DNA of 64,000 nt. Origin: Cichorium intybus (lineage: Eukaryota; Streptophyta; Magnoliopsida; Asterales; Asteraceae). The translations under genes were made by a program, and so were the position numbers. Positions 23,851-36,395 of this stretch are shown here, in pieces; the stretch's first letter is position 1; each line of letters opens with the position of its first letter. The stretch is from positions 81,451,382 through 81,515,381 of the forward strand of contig CM042016.1 of NCBI GenBank assembly GCA_023525715.1, read 5' to 3'. Below the pieces are notes generated by a model. The model did not search any database. It was not told the DNA's origin and saw only the letters and a list, made by a program, of their open reading frames with translations.

Positions 23851-24190
23851 TCACATTTGTTTCCTCCATACTGATAAAAAGTTGAAGGGTACTTGAAAGT
23901 TGTTGTCAAAAGATGCTTCACCCCTGGCTACATGTGGTGATTCATGTTCTTGAGTGATGTCAGCTCCATCTTTTTCATCTTCATCTTCTTCAATGTCATC
24001 TTCTTCTAACACATAATTTTCATCAATTTCATTATCATCGGTTATTGCATTGCTCACAATAGCATCTTGAGAAATCGTGTAGAAATCTTAATTCTTAATC
24101 ATGTCTGCTATGAAATTAGCATGGCTCGTATTAGTTAATAGCATCCCATTTCTCCTTCCCTCTTCAAGCACAACAAATTCATGACTTCTT
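23851..24190 (-). pseudogene. Acidic C-terminal gene fragment, unknown
   Basis: A minus-strand frame with a run of Glu/Asp (YVLEEDDIEEDEDEKD) ends at 23851. Upstream in the same frame, past one TAA near 24090, reading continues with LEEGRRNGMLLTNTSHANF to about 24190. It looks like the 3' part of a decayed nuclear or transposase-like gene. No domain is recognised and nothing further upstream continues it. Confidence 0.3.
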
Positions 24191-25300
24191 CTACAAAAAT
24201 CACAAACTAACTTAAAGAAAAATGGAAAATTTGAAAAACTTTTAAAAAAATATGCATAAAATGAAGGTATAAAAAATTGTAAAGAAAGATAATTATGTGA
24301 AGAAAAACATCTTTAATAAAAATCAACTCGTAAACAATTAATTTGAAAAATATATCAAAGAAGTCGTACAGATTTTCTTTAAGAAAAGATGCCACATTTT
24401 TAATAAAAAAATAAGCAAAGTTGTAAAAAAATGGCAAAAGTTATAGAAAATATTTGTATGATACTTAAGCCAACTTACATAAAAAAACAAAGATTTAAAA
24501 AAGTTATTTTATAATAATTAAATTCTGTAAATACCAATTCATATTAGAATATGTAACAAAATATTAAAAGATGTTTCCAAAAAAGTGTTTTCTTAAAGAA
24601 ATCTATGTTTAAAATATATAAAATAAAGTTAAAAAACTATTTTATAGAAGAATTTTTTTTAAATAAATACATAAAAATAAAGGTCCATAAAAGGTAATTT
24701 TGTAAAAAAAAACCATACAAAATAAAGTTGTTATCAATATTTTTTGGTAAAAAATGCATTTATAAAAAAGTCTATAAAAATGATATATAATTGAATTAAA
24801 GGTTGGAGAAAATATTTAAAAAAACGTTGGACTAAAGTTGTAAAACATATTTTTGTTATTAACAAATTCATAAAAATTAAAGTTGTTTTATATAAAACTT
24901 TCTGAAAAAAAATATTTATGAAAAAAGGTTCAAAAATATATAAAAATTTGAAATAAAAGTTAGAGAAAATATTTAGTAAAAGATTGGACTAAATTTATAC
25001 AAATAATTATAATTTGAGACAAAACTCTATAAAAAATTAAGTTGGTGGAAGCAAATTCGTAAAACTAATTAAAGGTTTGGTCCAAACTCAAAAAAATAAA
25101 CTTTGGGGACTAAAATTTTAAAAGAATTAAAAAAATGGGTGAAAGTTGTAAAAGGAAAATATTAAGAAACCTAATATGTAAATAAGTTTAAAAGTTATGC
25201 CTAAATTATTAAAAAAAAATGTTAGATTACATGGATCTGATGGGTAAACCCGGATCTGATTTGTCCCATATCAAATAAATTAACCTGCGGACAAAATATA
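24191..25300. other. A-rich non-coding DNA with diverged tandem modules
   Basis: No gene. Modules of the type GAGAAAATATTTA...TTGGACTAAA recur at about 24805-24835 and 24965-24990. Confidence 0.5.
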
Positions 25301-25309
25301 CCTTCAACA

Positions 25310-25364
25310 AGGACCGAACCCCAACAAATGGAGTATTAGTATACAACACGACTTTCCATTGAGC
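25310..25364 (-). other. tRNA-like Pol III A-box/B-box pair
   Basis: On the minus strand TAGCTCAATGG (near 25364-25354) fits the internal A box and GGTTCGGTCC (near 25318-25309) is one base from the B-box consensus, about 46 bases apart. It could be the head of a decayed SINE or a tRNA pseudogene. No acceptor stem or intact cloverleaf is seen. Confidence 0.35.
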
Positions 25365-25446
25365 TATAATGCTTTTGTTTTAGAATTTGGCAAACTTAAA
25401 TATAAACTAAGACTATTTTACTGTTCATCAAGTTGTAAATTGTAAG

Positions 25447-25455
25447 GGTATATAA
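25447..25455. repeat. MULE target site duplication, left (GGTATATAA)
   Basis: Identical to 30847-30855. Confidence 0.95.
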
Positions 25456-25633
25456 GAGTAAATTACAATTTTGGTCCCTGTGGTTTGCTCGGATTTTCAG
25501 TCTTGGTCATCCTTTTGGATTTCCACGGTGAGGGTCCCTAAACTACCCATTTTCTTACACTCTTGGTCCCTCTGCCAGTTACCGTCTCATATATCTCCGT
25601 TAGTAGCGAATCGTGCACACCACGTGAGGGTAT
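25456..25633 (+). repeat. MULE terminal inverted repeat, left
   Basis: Begins GAGTAAATTACAATTTTGG. It is the inverse of 30669-30846. The only clear divergence is a cluster near the inner end (about 25605-25615) plus two single-base differences. Confidence 0.95.
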
Positions 25634-25753
25634 TTTGGACAAATCACATCGCTGGCAACAACTGAAAATAAAAGCCTACAAAATCTATTTCTTTGCCACT
25701 CGATTGCATTGACTTACCAAAGAAAAAAACACAGTTGAAGCTTGCGTTCGAAA

Positions 25754-26047
25754 ATGGTGGTGTGTAACTGTGGAACCGAAGCGACCATCGCAACGTCGTG
25801 GACAAACAGGAATCCCGGTCGACGTTTCTAGCGTTGCAGTCGATGTGGCTTTGTTGGGTGGTCGGATCCGCCAATGTGTCGACGGGCGCTGATGATTATT
25901 CCCGGTCTCCTGTTGGCTAGACGAATGATGATTGAAGAAATAGCACGACTGGAAGCGGAGGTGGAAGCTGCAGGTAGGTACAGAATATGGTTGATTGTTT
26001 CATGGATCTTCATCATTGTTCTCACGATGTTCTTGATGTTCGACTAA
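25754..26047 (+). pseudogene. GRF-type zinc finger / transmembrane protein of the MULE, one stop
   Basis: 97 codons from the ATG at 25754. Residues 1-46 form a GRF-type zinc finger: VCNCGTEA, the signature NPGRRF, then CSRCGF and DPPMC. Next comes IIPGLL and a short amphipathic/coiled segment (EEIARLEAEVEAA, residues 65-77), then a single hydrophobic helix (IWLIVSWIFIIVLTMFLMF, residues 78-97). An in-frame TAG at 25829-25831 (codon 26) follows directly after the GRF motif. Small GRF-finger proteins with a C-terminal helix are common in plant genomes; GRF fingers bind nucleic acid in other proteins. Lying inside the MULE arms and convergent with the transposase, it may be an accessory gene or a captured host gene. 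Confidence 0.75.
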
Positions 26048-26979
26048 TGAAGTTGTATGTCCGATGGGGGATGGTTTTTGGGGTTCAAAGTTAGGGTTTG
26101 TGTGGGTTTTTGGGTCTGATCGGGTAGGTACACAATATGGTTTTTGGGGTTGAAAGTGTTGTATGGTTGGTATAAAATGTCGGTTATTATGTTAAGTTTC
26201 TATTTTAGCAAACCAATGTTTTGTAAATCGGATACTATGTAATGTAAGTATGTTAATGGTAATGGGTAACTTTGTTTTAGTTTGTTTCATTTGTTGTTAG
26301 TCAATTTGAAACCAAATGTTTCGATGTTGTCAAGTTGTGCAAAATTATGGAATGATTTAATGGCATAAAAGTAGGTTGTTATAGTAATGACACAAACCAA
26401 GGTATGTTGCTGCGTGTATGGTTACATTTGCATTACAATTACAAATGTAGAGTGTTATTGTTGTTTTTGTGTTGTAAAAAGTTCAACAATTTTAACCACA
26501 ATTTTTGATTACTAGTATGATGTTACAATACATTAAATTGTATTACTATGTTGGTCAATGTTATGTTACTTAACTATATTGTACAATCATAATATATTCG
26601 TTAAGTATATGGTTTTTTTTAACATACACACACAAAGATATTAATAAGCAAAGGGACATACTGATAACCATAATTAGACATAATTAAAATCAACTAAACC
26701 ACATAACAATTTACAAGGTAAAAGTTTGACAAACACTTTACATATCCGTTTTACAATGTTGACTATAAACTTGCAGTTGATGTTTCCAGTCTACTGCATA
26801 ACAAAATTTGTCAACATTTGTAAAATAACACAACTTGTGCTACTAACTATTACAACATAGTCTTGTAACACATTATTCAAACTACAAACACACATCTACT
26901 TATTGTCCCATAACATACTGAAACATCAATATCACATAACAACCTTCAACTACAACACATGACCAACCTCCTGCTCCAA
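26048..26979. other. MULE interior spacer
   Basis: AT-rich DNA between the two convergent MULE genes. No further gene seen. Confidence 0.6.
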
Positions 26980-29900
26980 TCAACCAGTTGTAACAACTCC
27001 TGCTACCCCCTGGACATCACTTCCATTATCCATGCTGTTTAACACCACTGGTAAAGTTATTGATGTAATTGGTGACCTTGTACGAACACTCACAGGAAAA
27101 CTCATTGGATCATCATTATGAAGTGCTTCAGCTGGCCCTCCTTGTCCCTTACACGACCTAGCATTATGTCCTGGGTTGTGACATTTACCACATGTAATGG
27201 TAATGTACTTTCTTGTCAACTTAGTGGTGTTTTGGCTTACATGACCATGTTGACTTGAACTCTCACCCTCACTCCTTCTTCTCTTAATCTTAGGCCTCCC
27301 AACCTTCAATTTAATCCAATACACAAATGTTATTTAATTATATTAAACCACAAATTTTTTAAATACACAATAAAATTACTAATAACTATATACCTGCTTC
27401 TTGTGCTTGGGGTGCACCAAAGTGGTAGGACAATCAGAAGTAGGCCATAACTGTGGACCATTGATTGGTTCAATTGTGAATGAGTACATTTTGTTCCATG
27501 TTGTTAACAAATAACAAGGATGGACAAGTTCCTCTGCCAGTTGGACTTGTTGTCCGTGTTCCACCTGGTCCCACAGTGCAGCAATAGCATGTTTACAAGG
27601 AATACCTGTCAAATTCCAATGTCTACACGAACAAGTCTTCTGTGCCATGTCTACTACATATTGCTCATAATAATCTCCAGTAACTTGGAATTTCCAATTA
27701 CCATTGTAGATGCACCTGCACTTACTAGCATCATCCTTGTTCTTGTCAAGGATTGCTTGAGCAGTGGGAGTTAGGGGACCTGGGCTTTTGGCTATTAAAC
27801 ATTGGACTGTGACAATCTTCTTCATTAGGTACTCTCTTATGAACTTTAGTGCTAAGATTATGGGCCTGTCCCTCCCATCAACAATCTTTTCATTAAAAAC
27901 TTCACACAGATTGTTCAAAAGTATATTTGAGTGAGCCCTCCCTGTTCATATTACAGCACAAAGTAAGCAGTTGTTATTATTAAATTAAGACTCATAAAAC
28001 TACAAGGAATATTTATGTACTATATACTGTAACCTGTGAAATGGCTCCTACTCCAATGTTCAGCTGGTATGCTTTTTAACCAAATGTAAGCCTGATTATT
28101 ATACTTCTGAAACTCTGTCATTGCTCTGTTGAATTCTGGTATAGTTGCAGCTCTAACACACTTCCAAAGATGTTCCTTAAGAGGCTTCCCTTTCCAGTAC
28201 AGTTTCATGTTATCTAAAATATGTCTGACACAGTATCTATGCTCAGCTGAGGGGAAAACTTTAGCAAGAGCAGGAACCAAACCCTACAAACAAAGAAAGA
28301 TTAGTTTGACAGTAATGAAAACTACAAACAATTTCAATAAGACAGTACCTTTTGGCGATCACTAATGAATGTGAAGTTTGTGTTAGTACCCATTTCTAAA
28401 TCACTTCCCAAGCATTCTAAAAACCATGTCCACGAGCTTTTTGTTTCAGCTTCGACAATGGCATAGGCTAAAGGGTATATGTCGTTGTTGCCATCTAACC
28501 CTACTGCACTCAACACCTGTCTTGGATAAGGACCTTTCATGAAAGCACCGTCTAAACCCAAAATCTCCCTTTGACCAAACTTAAATCCCTCTTTTAATGG
28601 TCCCAGACATACGTAAATTCTTTTGAAAACTCTCGTGGGCAAACTAAAATTTGGTTCAGATTCAACACCAATTATGACAGTAGTACCTGGGTTTCGCGCT
28701 TTAAGTTCCAGAACATACTCTCGCAGCAAGGTATATTGTCTCTCGAAGTCTCCCCTGATGTGATTTAGGGCCAGAACTCTAGCCCTAAAAACCTTCATAA
28801 AGGAAAGCTGCAGCTTGTACTTTCTCTCCAACTCTTTATGTAGCGCTGCGACAGGGATGTTTGGGTTCGCTTCCAGTTGCTGATATATCTTCTTCGATAG
28901 ATACATTTGTGTGCATTGACCAATTTCCCGCATCTGAATACAGGTATGTTTGTCGTTGTACGTCTTAACTATCCAGTCTTCGTCTCCCTTAGCTTTTGAA
29001 ATGAGGAGGACCCATGGGCATTTTTCATTTGAAAAGACTATATTACCCCTCATTTGATCGTCAAGATTAACGTCTCTAACACCCCCCACGGGGACAGGAC
29101 CTTTGTAGATAGCTCTTAAACGGTACCGATCATTCTTCTGCAGGCATAGTTGTCGTCGTGAATACACTGCAAGATTGGAAATGGCTTCCCTGACTAACAA
29201 TTTGTTGTCAAATCGTTCACCCAATCTGAAATCTGCGTCATGAGTTTGCCCTTTAGAACATTTAGGGTAATTAGCTATGTTTCTCAAAATTTCTTCTCTA
29301 CATCTTCCATGTCGACTTTCAATTTCAAAAGCGTTGCTGTCAATGATATCAACTGTCAAGTTATTATCGTTTGCATCCTTGTATGGTAACCCATCTGGTA
29401 ATGGATCAAGGCACCCTTGGAATGCGTCCATATCTATGTCTACATCATTCTTGTTCAATAACTCCGTTGGATGAAGACTGAATTCATCATCTGAGCTTCC
29501 ATCATCATCTGAGCCATCATTTTCATCTGGACCCTCAACATTTCTTTCCACAATTTCATCATGAGGTACGCCAAATCAGTAGTTGACATCAACTTCATCC
29601 TCCTCCAATACCTGGTAATCTTGTTCGATATTACCATCATAAGCCAATGGTGCTATTGGTTCATCAAATAGTGAATCATCCCAATCAACAACACTAGGGT
29701 GGATTTGTGTTGATGCAGGAGGTGCTGTATCAATAGGTATGATTGCCAAACACCCACCTTTGTTACTCTGTATCTCTGAGGTTGGTTGAGGAACACAAAC
29801 AGACGATTCCCCAATTGCTGATACAATGTCTTCCTTTGAGTGCACCTCTACATTATTTGAACTACCGTTGGTGGATATATTATTAGACGCGTTAAGGTTA

Positions 29901-30481
29901 AGATCAATTATCAATTTTCTATGACATTGCATGTCTGAACTACGTCTTAATCTTTTTCTCACAAATTCAGGGGACAGGGGTACTACGGGATCTAGCATGA
30001 AATCTGGTAAAGGGGGTTTACCATATGTTGGGAGTATACTATGATCATGCTCACAAAAGATCTGATGATCCCAACAAAGTTTAACATATCTTCCGAATAC
30101 GTTGACATCCGCATCACACATTATTGGAACAAGACCAGAACTAATGTCAACTAGAGGAAGCAGAAAATGATAAAATACAGGCACCTGATCATTGTAACCT
30201 AGCTCTTTCAGCATGTGGTTGAGTTCTACTATGGAAAACTCATCGATGTCGACGGTATCGATGAACGTTACTTTACCATTTACGTAGCTTCGAGTTGGTG
30301 ATTCGACAAAATATCCTCCATGGTGCAACTGTATGTAGAAAAGGTTGTTTTTTCCTACTGAAATCAACATATCAAGTTAGATTGGGATTTTCTTTTTGAA
30401 ATACATATAAACGAAGAAGATGCATATACCGTATAGATGATCCACATCGTCGCTAGCTTCACTGTCACGAATCTTCCACAT
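26980..30481 (-). pseudogene. MURA-type MULE transposase, five exons, single internal stop
   Basis: Minus-strand exons inferred from splice sites and frame: 30481-30430, 30357-28349, 28283-28034, 27941-27394, 27303-26980. They total 3183 bases, 1060 codons plus stop, and all four junctions keep frame with GT/AG ends. Domains: a PB1-like N-terminal segment (residues about 25-120), a Ser/Asp-rich linker, the MuDR DNA-binding-type region (about 390-490, FRLGERFDNKLL), the MULE transposase core with catalytic D620 (LGLDGAF), D684 (ISDRQ) and probable E784 (CEVFN), a SWIM zinc finger (C874, C876, C886, H888) and a C-terminal CCHC knuckle (991-1004). The only break seen is TGA at 29578-29576, codon 278, before the core. 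The length is full for the family. It would cut and move the element and its non-autonomous relatives. Confidence 0.88.
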
Positions 30482-30668
30482 TTTTAACGTCACTGAACCT
30501 CCGATTGACGCTGATACCACCGGGAAACCCTACGAAAATTTCACCTGCAATCTTTGATCGATCACTTTTTCGAGCCAAGCAAACTGTCTTCAGTTGATTG
30601 ACACTTACCCACATTTAAGGCGCCAAATAGCTACAAGATCTGATGATCAGAGATGCGAAAGTTCGATA

Positions 30669-30846
30669 TTACCCTCACGTGGTGTGCACGAGTGTCCATT
30701 AACGGAGATATATGAGACGGTAACTGGCAGAGGGACTAAGAGTGTAAGAAAATGGGTAGTTTAGGGACCCTCACCGTGGAAATCCAAAAGGATGACCAAA
30801 ACTGAAAATCCGAGCAAACCACAGGGACCAAAATTGTAATTTACTC
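30669..30846 (-). repeat. MULE terminal inverted repeat, right
   Basis: Inverse of 25456-25633. It lies just upstream of the transposase and probably contains its promoter. Confidence 0.95.
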
Positions 30847-30855
30847 GGTATATAA

Positions 30856-31224
30856 TATAATTTCTCCATGTATAGTAACTTAAATAAATTGATTGAAAGC
30901 ATTTGTCCCAGGTCCAAAATCACTGTCCAATAAATTGGTTATAATTTCTTTATGTATAGTAATGTAAATAAATTGATTGAAATTAATTGAACTTTATTTT
31001 AAATAGTCAAATGTGCAGTGCATAAAATCTTTAGACATTATATAAATTTGAACGTCATAAATTACAATAACTTGCATTTATTGTGGATATTCCTTCATAT
31101 ACTATTAAAAGCAGATGACGCCATGTGAGGATCGAGTGTTAGTTTCTCTTTAAAGCTTGTTATTATTATAACAAAAAGATACTAGTTAAAGAAAAGTTAC
31201 ATAATATTTCGGCAGGCTCAAATC
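30856..31224. other. AT-rich spacer
   Basis: No gene. A roughly 40-base sequence ending in TAAATAAATTGATTGAAA is present twice, near 30860-30897 and 30941-30982. Confidence 0.5.
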
Positions 31225-31344
31225 TCTCCCACGGTGGTAGTCGACCAAATCAAGGCGAATGTGTTCAATTGGATGAAGCACATGGGTAAAAAGTTTAAAC
31301 TGAGCTGGTTAGGTTGGAATTTGACCCCTTACATTAGTATTTAA
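31225..31344 (+). pseudogene. L1-type LINE 3' tail remnant
   Basis: A 40-codon frame ending in TAA (VVVDQIKANVFNWMKHMGKK; LSWLGWNLTPY) looks like the last residues of plant L1-type LINE ORF2, which typically end with a WxxWxxNP-like stretch. It is followed by a T-rich 3' untranslated-like sequence to about 31460 (TTGCCGTTTCCAAAAACAAA). No reverse transcriptase core is present, consistent with a decayed or 5'-truncated copy. Confidence 0.5.
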
Positions 31345-32175
31345 GATTATGAGCTAGATAGAGATCTAGTGTTTCTTGGCCTTGCATCTCGTTGGCCTTG
31401 CTTTTGGTGTTTGTACATACTTTTCTTTTAATATTATCGTTTGCCGTTTCCAAAAACAAATATACAATAACTTGCATTTAATATGGATATTCATTAATTC
31501 ACACGATTATTCAATTTACTTTGAACGTGCATATACCTGATTATTAAAAAGTCATTTCGTATTTATAAAATTTTTAAGTATTATTTTTATCAAAAATAAA
31601 CTGAATATATATAAATTTATAACTTTTGGTCCTTTACAAATAGACATCTATATTTATATACAAAAAATTATTATTTTTTTGAAAATATAGCTAATTGAGA
31701 TTCACATGTGAATATAAACTGTGTTTTATTCACCATTGACATTCACAATACCGTATGATATTAACATATGAATCTAAGTAAAATATTCGTGTGTATGTGA
31801 CTAAATTCATATGTGAATCTTACTGAATCCATTATAAATGGTTAAAATATTGAAGTAGTAAAAAAGATTTTAATTAATTACTCATATTCATATTTCAACA
31901 TTTCATATTCATACGTGAATCTTACTGAATCCATTCAAAATGGTTAAAATATTGAAGTAGTAAAAAAGATTTTAATTAATTACTCATATTCATATTTCAA
32001 CATTTCATATTCACATTGTGAAACCAGACGATCTGTAATCATGGATTTTTGTTTATATATCAATATGAATGTGTATTTATAGAAGAAAAAAGTTATAAAT
32101 TTTGGTATATTCAGTTTTTTTTTTTTAAAAAAAAAAACTAATGTCGAAAACTTTAAAAAAAACAAAAAAACGTGG
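31345..32175. other. AT-rich non-coding DNA
   Basis: No gene seen apart from the 102-bp tandem repeat listed separately. Confidence 0.5.
31813..32016. repeat. 102-bp tandem duplication
   Basis: Two near-identical copies of a unit starting GTGAATCTTACTGAATCC at 31813 and 31915. Confidence 0.92.
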
Positions 32176-32184
32176 TTTTTGTTA

Positions 32185-32749
32185 GGGCAAATTCCAAAAA
32201 ACACACTAAGTTTTCAAAAAAAAAAAAAAACGATTTTGACACTGTATTATTTTTTTTGTTAATTAACTCACTAAGTTTTAATTTTTTTCTCAATTAAGTC
32301 ATTATCTTCTCAACTTTATTTAAATGTAGACCATTTGACCGGTCAACCCGGTTGTCAATTGACGTGACATGATAACATGTCGGTCTTTGATGATGTGATG
32401 ATGACATAACATGTTGATATGACACTTAGGTGTTAAAATCGAAAACATAGTGATCTAATTGGAACATTTTGAAAACTTAGCGACTTAATTGGAAAAATAT
32501 AACATAGTGTCAAAATCGAAATTTCCTGAAAACTTAGTGTCTTTTTTTAAATTCGTCCAAAAACTAATTAGAAACATTTCAAAATATTTAATTGATATGA
32601 AGTAGAAAAATAAATAAAATATGAATAAGGAGCCGTTTTGTCGAAATGGTGAGATAAATGTTATAACTGGAATATTTAAAATAACTAAAGGGTTAGAGCA
32701 TAACTAAGGACATTTATGCCAAGATTATTATAAAGAATTTAATTTACGA
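32185..32749 (+). repeat. Left inverted arm
   Basis: Starts GGGCAAATTCC. An inner self-complementary part (32190-32555) is followed by a unique part ending AATTTACGA. Both parts recur inverted at 43901-44442. Confidence 0.8.
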
Positions 32750-33544
32750 GGCTAATCAAACAACAGGAGAGTAAATTGAAACTTTTATAAATTAATAATG
32801 AGTGCATGAATGCCTTCAAAAGCTCTCTCGTTAGAATAACACTTGGAGTAGAAAACTTTCATTGCCTTATTCTCGGCTCATTGCTGTCAAAACTCATACG
32901 ACTAGAGCTAACATTATTCACACACACACACAAAACACATTGTATGTATTTGCGACTCCTGGTAACCACAACCTATATAGGAATACCCTTTCTGAAAAAA
33001 CAAGAGTGTCCACCGTCTAACTCTTATCTTCTTATTCTTGATTCTTGAATAGTTCACTTAAAAAGCAATCAGACTAACCTCACAACCTCACACATTATCT
33101 TCTTCATTTGGTTACCAATAACACACCACTAAACCCATCGGGACAGCAGCCGACATCATCGGGAACTCACTTAAAGTACATGGGAAACTCATTTAGGAAT
33201 CTCTTCTAACAGTAACCCTCAAAAGGATCCTATCAATCCCACATTCTCGATATTGTTTCCTTCCTCGCTCTTGTTTCTCTCTCGTCTCCATATATCTCTG
33301 TATTGTTTACACCAAAACCTCATGCATGGAGAATGTCAATTTGCAAAAAGCACTTTGGCCATTCTTATTATTTTGCTCTTGACGTCAGCACGACTTGTTA
33401 GGACATCTCTAAAGAATTAGTGATGCTCGTCAGTGTCGGACACCACCATCTATCTTCCTTTTTCCTTACCATCAAGTTCTCGCTTTCTTTTCTACTTGTG
33501 GAAGGTGTCTCGTCGTGCCTCTTGAGTTTTCATGCAGCAATTAA
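32750..33544. other. Cargo DNA of the long-armed element, unassigned
   Basis: No recognised gene. It is less AT-rich than its surroundings, and its origin is unknown. A CA repeat lies near 32918-32936. Confidence 0.45.
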
Positions 33545-33711
33545 GGGCCGAGTCTACTATTTGAAAGAGAGTAAAACAACCCGAAATCCCAGGAGCTAAT
33601 CCAAAACCACCTACTCGATTGACAAGAATAGCTTTTATAGCTGCTTTATCTGCCTGAAGTCGTGTAAACCAGAAATGAATTAACAAATATGAATCAAGAC
33701 CTACTCCCTCC
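33545..33711 (-). pseudogene. nad5: Mitochondrial nad5 fragment in the nucleus, part 1
   Basis: Minus-strand reading gives LIHFWFTRLQADKAAIKA, VNRVGGFGLAPGISG and FTLFQIVD, an unmistakable stretch of NADH dehydrogenase subunit 5, a proton-pumping membrane subunit of mitochondrial complex I. Only about 55 codons lie here. It continues at 43623 on the other side of the Tekay insertion, whose target duplication CCTCC falls within a conserved Gly-Trp-Glu-Gly region. Past 33545 the similarity stops. Several substitutions from the plant mitochondrial consensus show it is a dead nuclear copy. Confidence 0.85.
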
Positions 33712-36392
33712 TGTGACATCCGCCTAAAATGGATTCGGGTCAACCCAACCAAATTGGAAATTTAATAAACCCTACTCGAGATTTCTTGACGCTAATAGGA
33801 TCAACACCCTTACACTACGATATAAATTGACGTTAATAGCAATATAGCATAGTATAACGTTATAACTATAATCAAATTAAATTATGATACCATATTAAAA
33901 TCAAATCAAAGTATGATGCTCTAATTAAATTAAAAAAATCAAACTTGAATGCTATAATTAAACTTCAAATCAAAGTAGATTGTTATAATCAAATAATAAC
34001 CTATTTTATTTTATAAAACTCTATTTTTATAAACACTACATTAAATTTTATAAAACTCTTAAGATGCTTGTGTTAGTGGGGAATTATGAAGACCACCAAA
34101 AGTAAAAGTTTATTCCCATTGTCTCCCAATCACACCTCCCATCATCTTTCCTTTAATTTTTCTCCCAACACATTATTCTCATCACCACTCAAACCATATC
34201 TATTTTTTCTCTCACTCTCAATCTCGAAATTCCTCCTAGAAATCTTCATATTTCAGCCAAGAACACTCCAATATACTCAAATCTTCATCCCTCTTGAAGC
34301 ATTCATCAAGGTATGTTGTTAAAAGTCTCAAATTCATGAATGAAACAAATTAAATCCACCAAACTATCTAAAACTCATTTTATGCATAAACCTGATTTTT
34401 CTTAGGATCCCATCAATAAAATAAGAAGTTCTGAAAATCTTCAGAAAATAACTTATTTTTATTGAATTACTATAATTATTGCAATAAAATAGGGCAATAA
34501 TTCACATAAAATACTTTTTGCAGTCAATAAATTCTGGGAAAATTTTGGAACAACCTATATATTGAGTAAAATGGATTTATAAAGTTTCATGCATTTATAT
34601 TACTGTTTGATGCTTATTTTGTATTTTATTTTGTTGTAGATAAATAAATTGCAAAATATAGTTATGTATGTTAAAAACTAGATTTTATATTTTCCGCATC
34701 TTATTAACATTTTAAAGACTCCATGACAAAATTTACAGATGTTTGTAATAATGTTTGCTTATTGTTCCTGATTTAATGATTATTTAATGGTTTAAATTGA
34801 TAATAAATAGCTACACATGTCCAAAAATTATAAAACCTTATCAGAATATCATATATAACATGTTAATCATAAATAAAAAGTATAATGAATTTCTCTTAAT
34901 AGTTTCCTATTATTTATGATTTTATTGATTAGTTAATAATGAAAAACATAAGAAATACTTCCCCTAGTCCAAAATATCCAAAATATTTACAGTAGGCTCA
35001 ATATAATGTTAGAAAACTATGGTTACGTTTCCAAAATTTTTTGGAATCATTTATTATTTTTCCCGAAATTTGTTGTGGTTTAATCATTAAAATACTAAAT
35101 AAATACTAAAGCAGTTAAGAAAAATATGAAAATTTTACAGTAATTACTATTTTATGAAATAATGATTTTATGATAATTTCAGAATGTTTCATTACTGTTT
35201 AGTATTTAAAACCATTTTCCTAAATATCTAAGCATGTAAAAATGCATTTTTAATGATTATTTCATATAAATAATTGTTTATAATAAATAAAATCTATAAA
35301 TACTTGTAATTTGACTAGTTATTATTTTAATAAGAAATTATTAAAATCTTGCCTAAAGTGAAAATATAAATTAATTAAGCAAAGTAATTAATTCAATATA
35401 AAATTCATTTAACATATGAATACATTAATAATCAAAACAAAATTTGGATTATTGTTAATTCATATAATATAAGAATATGTGTCTAATTATTTTTATTAAT
35501 ACTATATTCCCGTTTATCGATTCCTAAGCCAAAACTATTAATTATATTAGGTTCTACGACATTTTGACTCGAGTCATCTATCGTACAACACGCGCATTCC
35601 TTATTGGACTAATGTGAGTAATCTACCCCATATTTTATAATTTTCAATACTTTTGAGGTGTATCATGTGGTTTTAATATGTTCCAACTTCATTTTATTAT
35701 TTTTTTCACCATTGAGACATTGTTAGGACATTTATACGTGAATCATTATTTGTATAATTATTGTTTGTTTAAGCTACATGTACTTGTAGTGCATTACCAA
35801 TTTTAGTCTAATCTCCATGACTATGCCCGTACTCTTGAGGTACGTTATGGACAATAATAGCGCTATTGGGTTGACCACCCCGCCTTGGGACGGTAAGGTG
35901 ATTGATTGCACGTGGTTGAGTGTGTATGATGATTAGATGCTCCATCCTATATATACATATATATGTATATATAGGGTGAGGACTTATTGTTGTTGTTATC
36001 ATTTGGTAATCAATTTTTGATTTATAAACTGTTATCTCAATAACAGTTGCTTGCCAACTTCAAAAGAAAACAAATTTCAAATTATTCAAACTCACAATGT
36101 TCTTTAATAAAACTAGATTACTCACCAACTCTCGTAGTTGACCTGTTTTTACCCATGATGCAGATTTGAAGAATGAAGTTGATGAAAAGTAGGGTGTACC
36201 TTAGAAACCCACAAGACTATTTAAATTTGATGTAATAAATGTTGTTGTATTTGGATTTGTATTTGTATGTTGTGGATCTTGTTTGCATACTTAGTACTTA
36301 ATTGAATCTAATCATATTATAACATAGTTGTCATGAGACTTTGAACAATATATCACGCCTTGATCGATTCCGCGAAGGATCGGGGTGTGATA
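33712..36392 (+). repeat. Tekay-like 5' LTR
   Basis: TGTGACATCCGCC to GGGTGTGATA. A perfect 28-bp AT palindrome lies at 35947-35974. A 78-codon frame at 34086-34322 recurs in the other LTR and is not a gene. TATAAAAC motifs near 34053 could be the promoter. Confidence 0.95.
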
Positions 36393-36395
36393 GAT

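Larger units (their letters stand above)
25456..30846 (-). mobile_element. Mutator-like element (MULE), 5.4 kb, near-complete
   Basis: The terminal inverted repeats, 25456-25633 and 30669-30846, match over about 178 bases with only a handful of differences. The element is flanked by a perfect 9-bp target duplication GGTATATAA (25447-25455 and 30847-30855), diagnostic of Mutator transposition. Inside are a five-exon MURA-type transposase on the minus strand and a small GRF-zinc-finger gene on the plus strand, converging. Close agreement of the arms and of the duplication suggests a recent insertion. Confidence 0.95.

Noticed and set aside
34086..34322. 78-codon Phe/Ser-rich frame, repeated at 41309-41545
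   Set aside because: It lies at the same place in both Tekay-like LTRs and is preserved only because the LTRs are young copies; no domain and no sign of selection visible.
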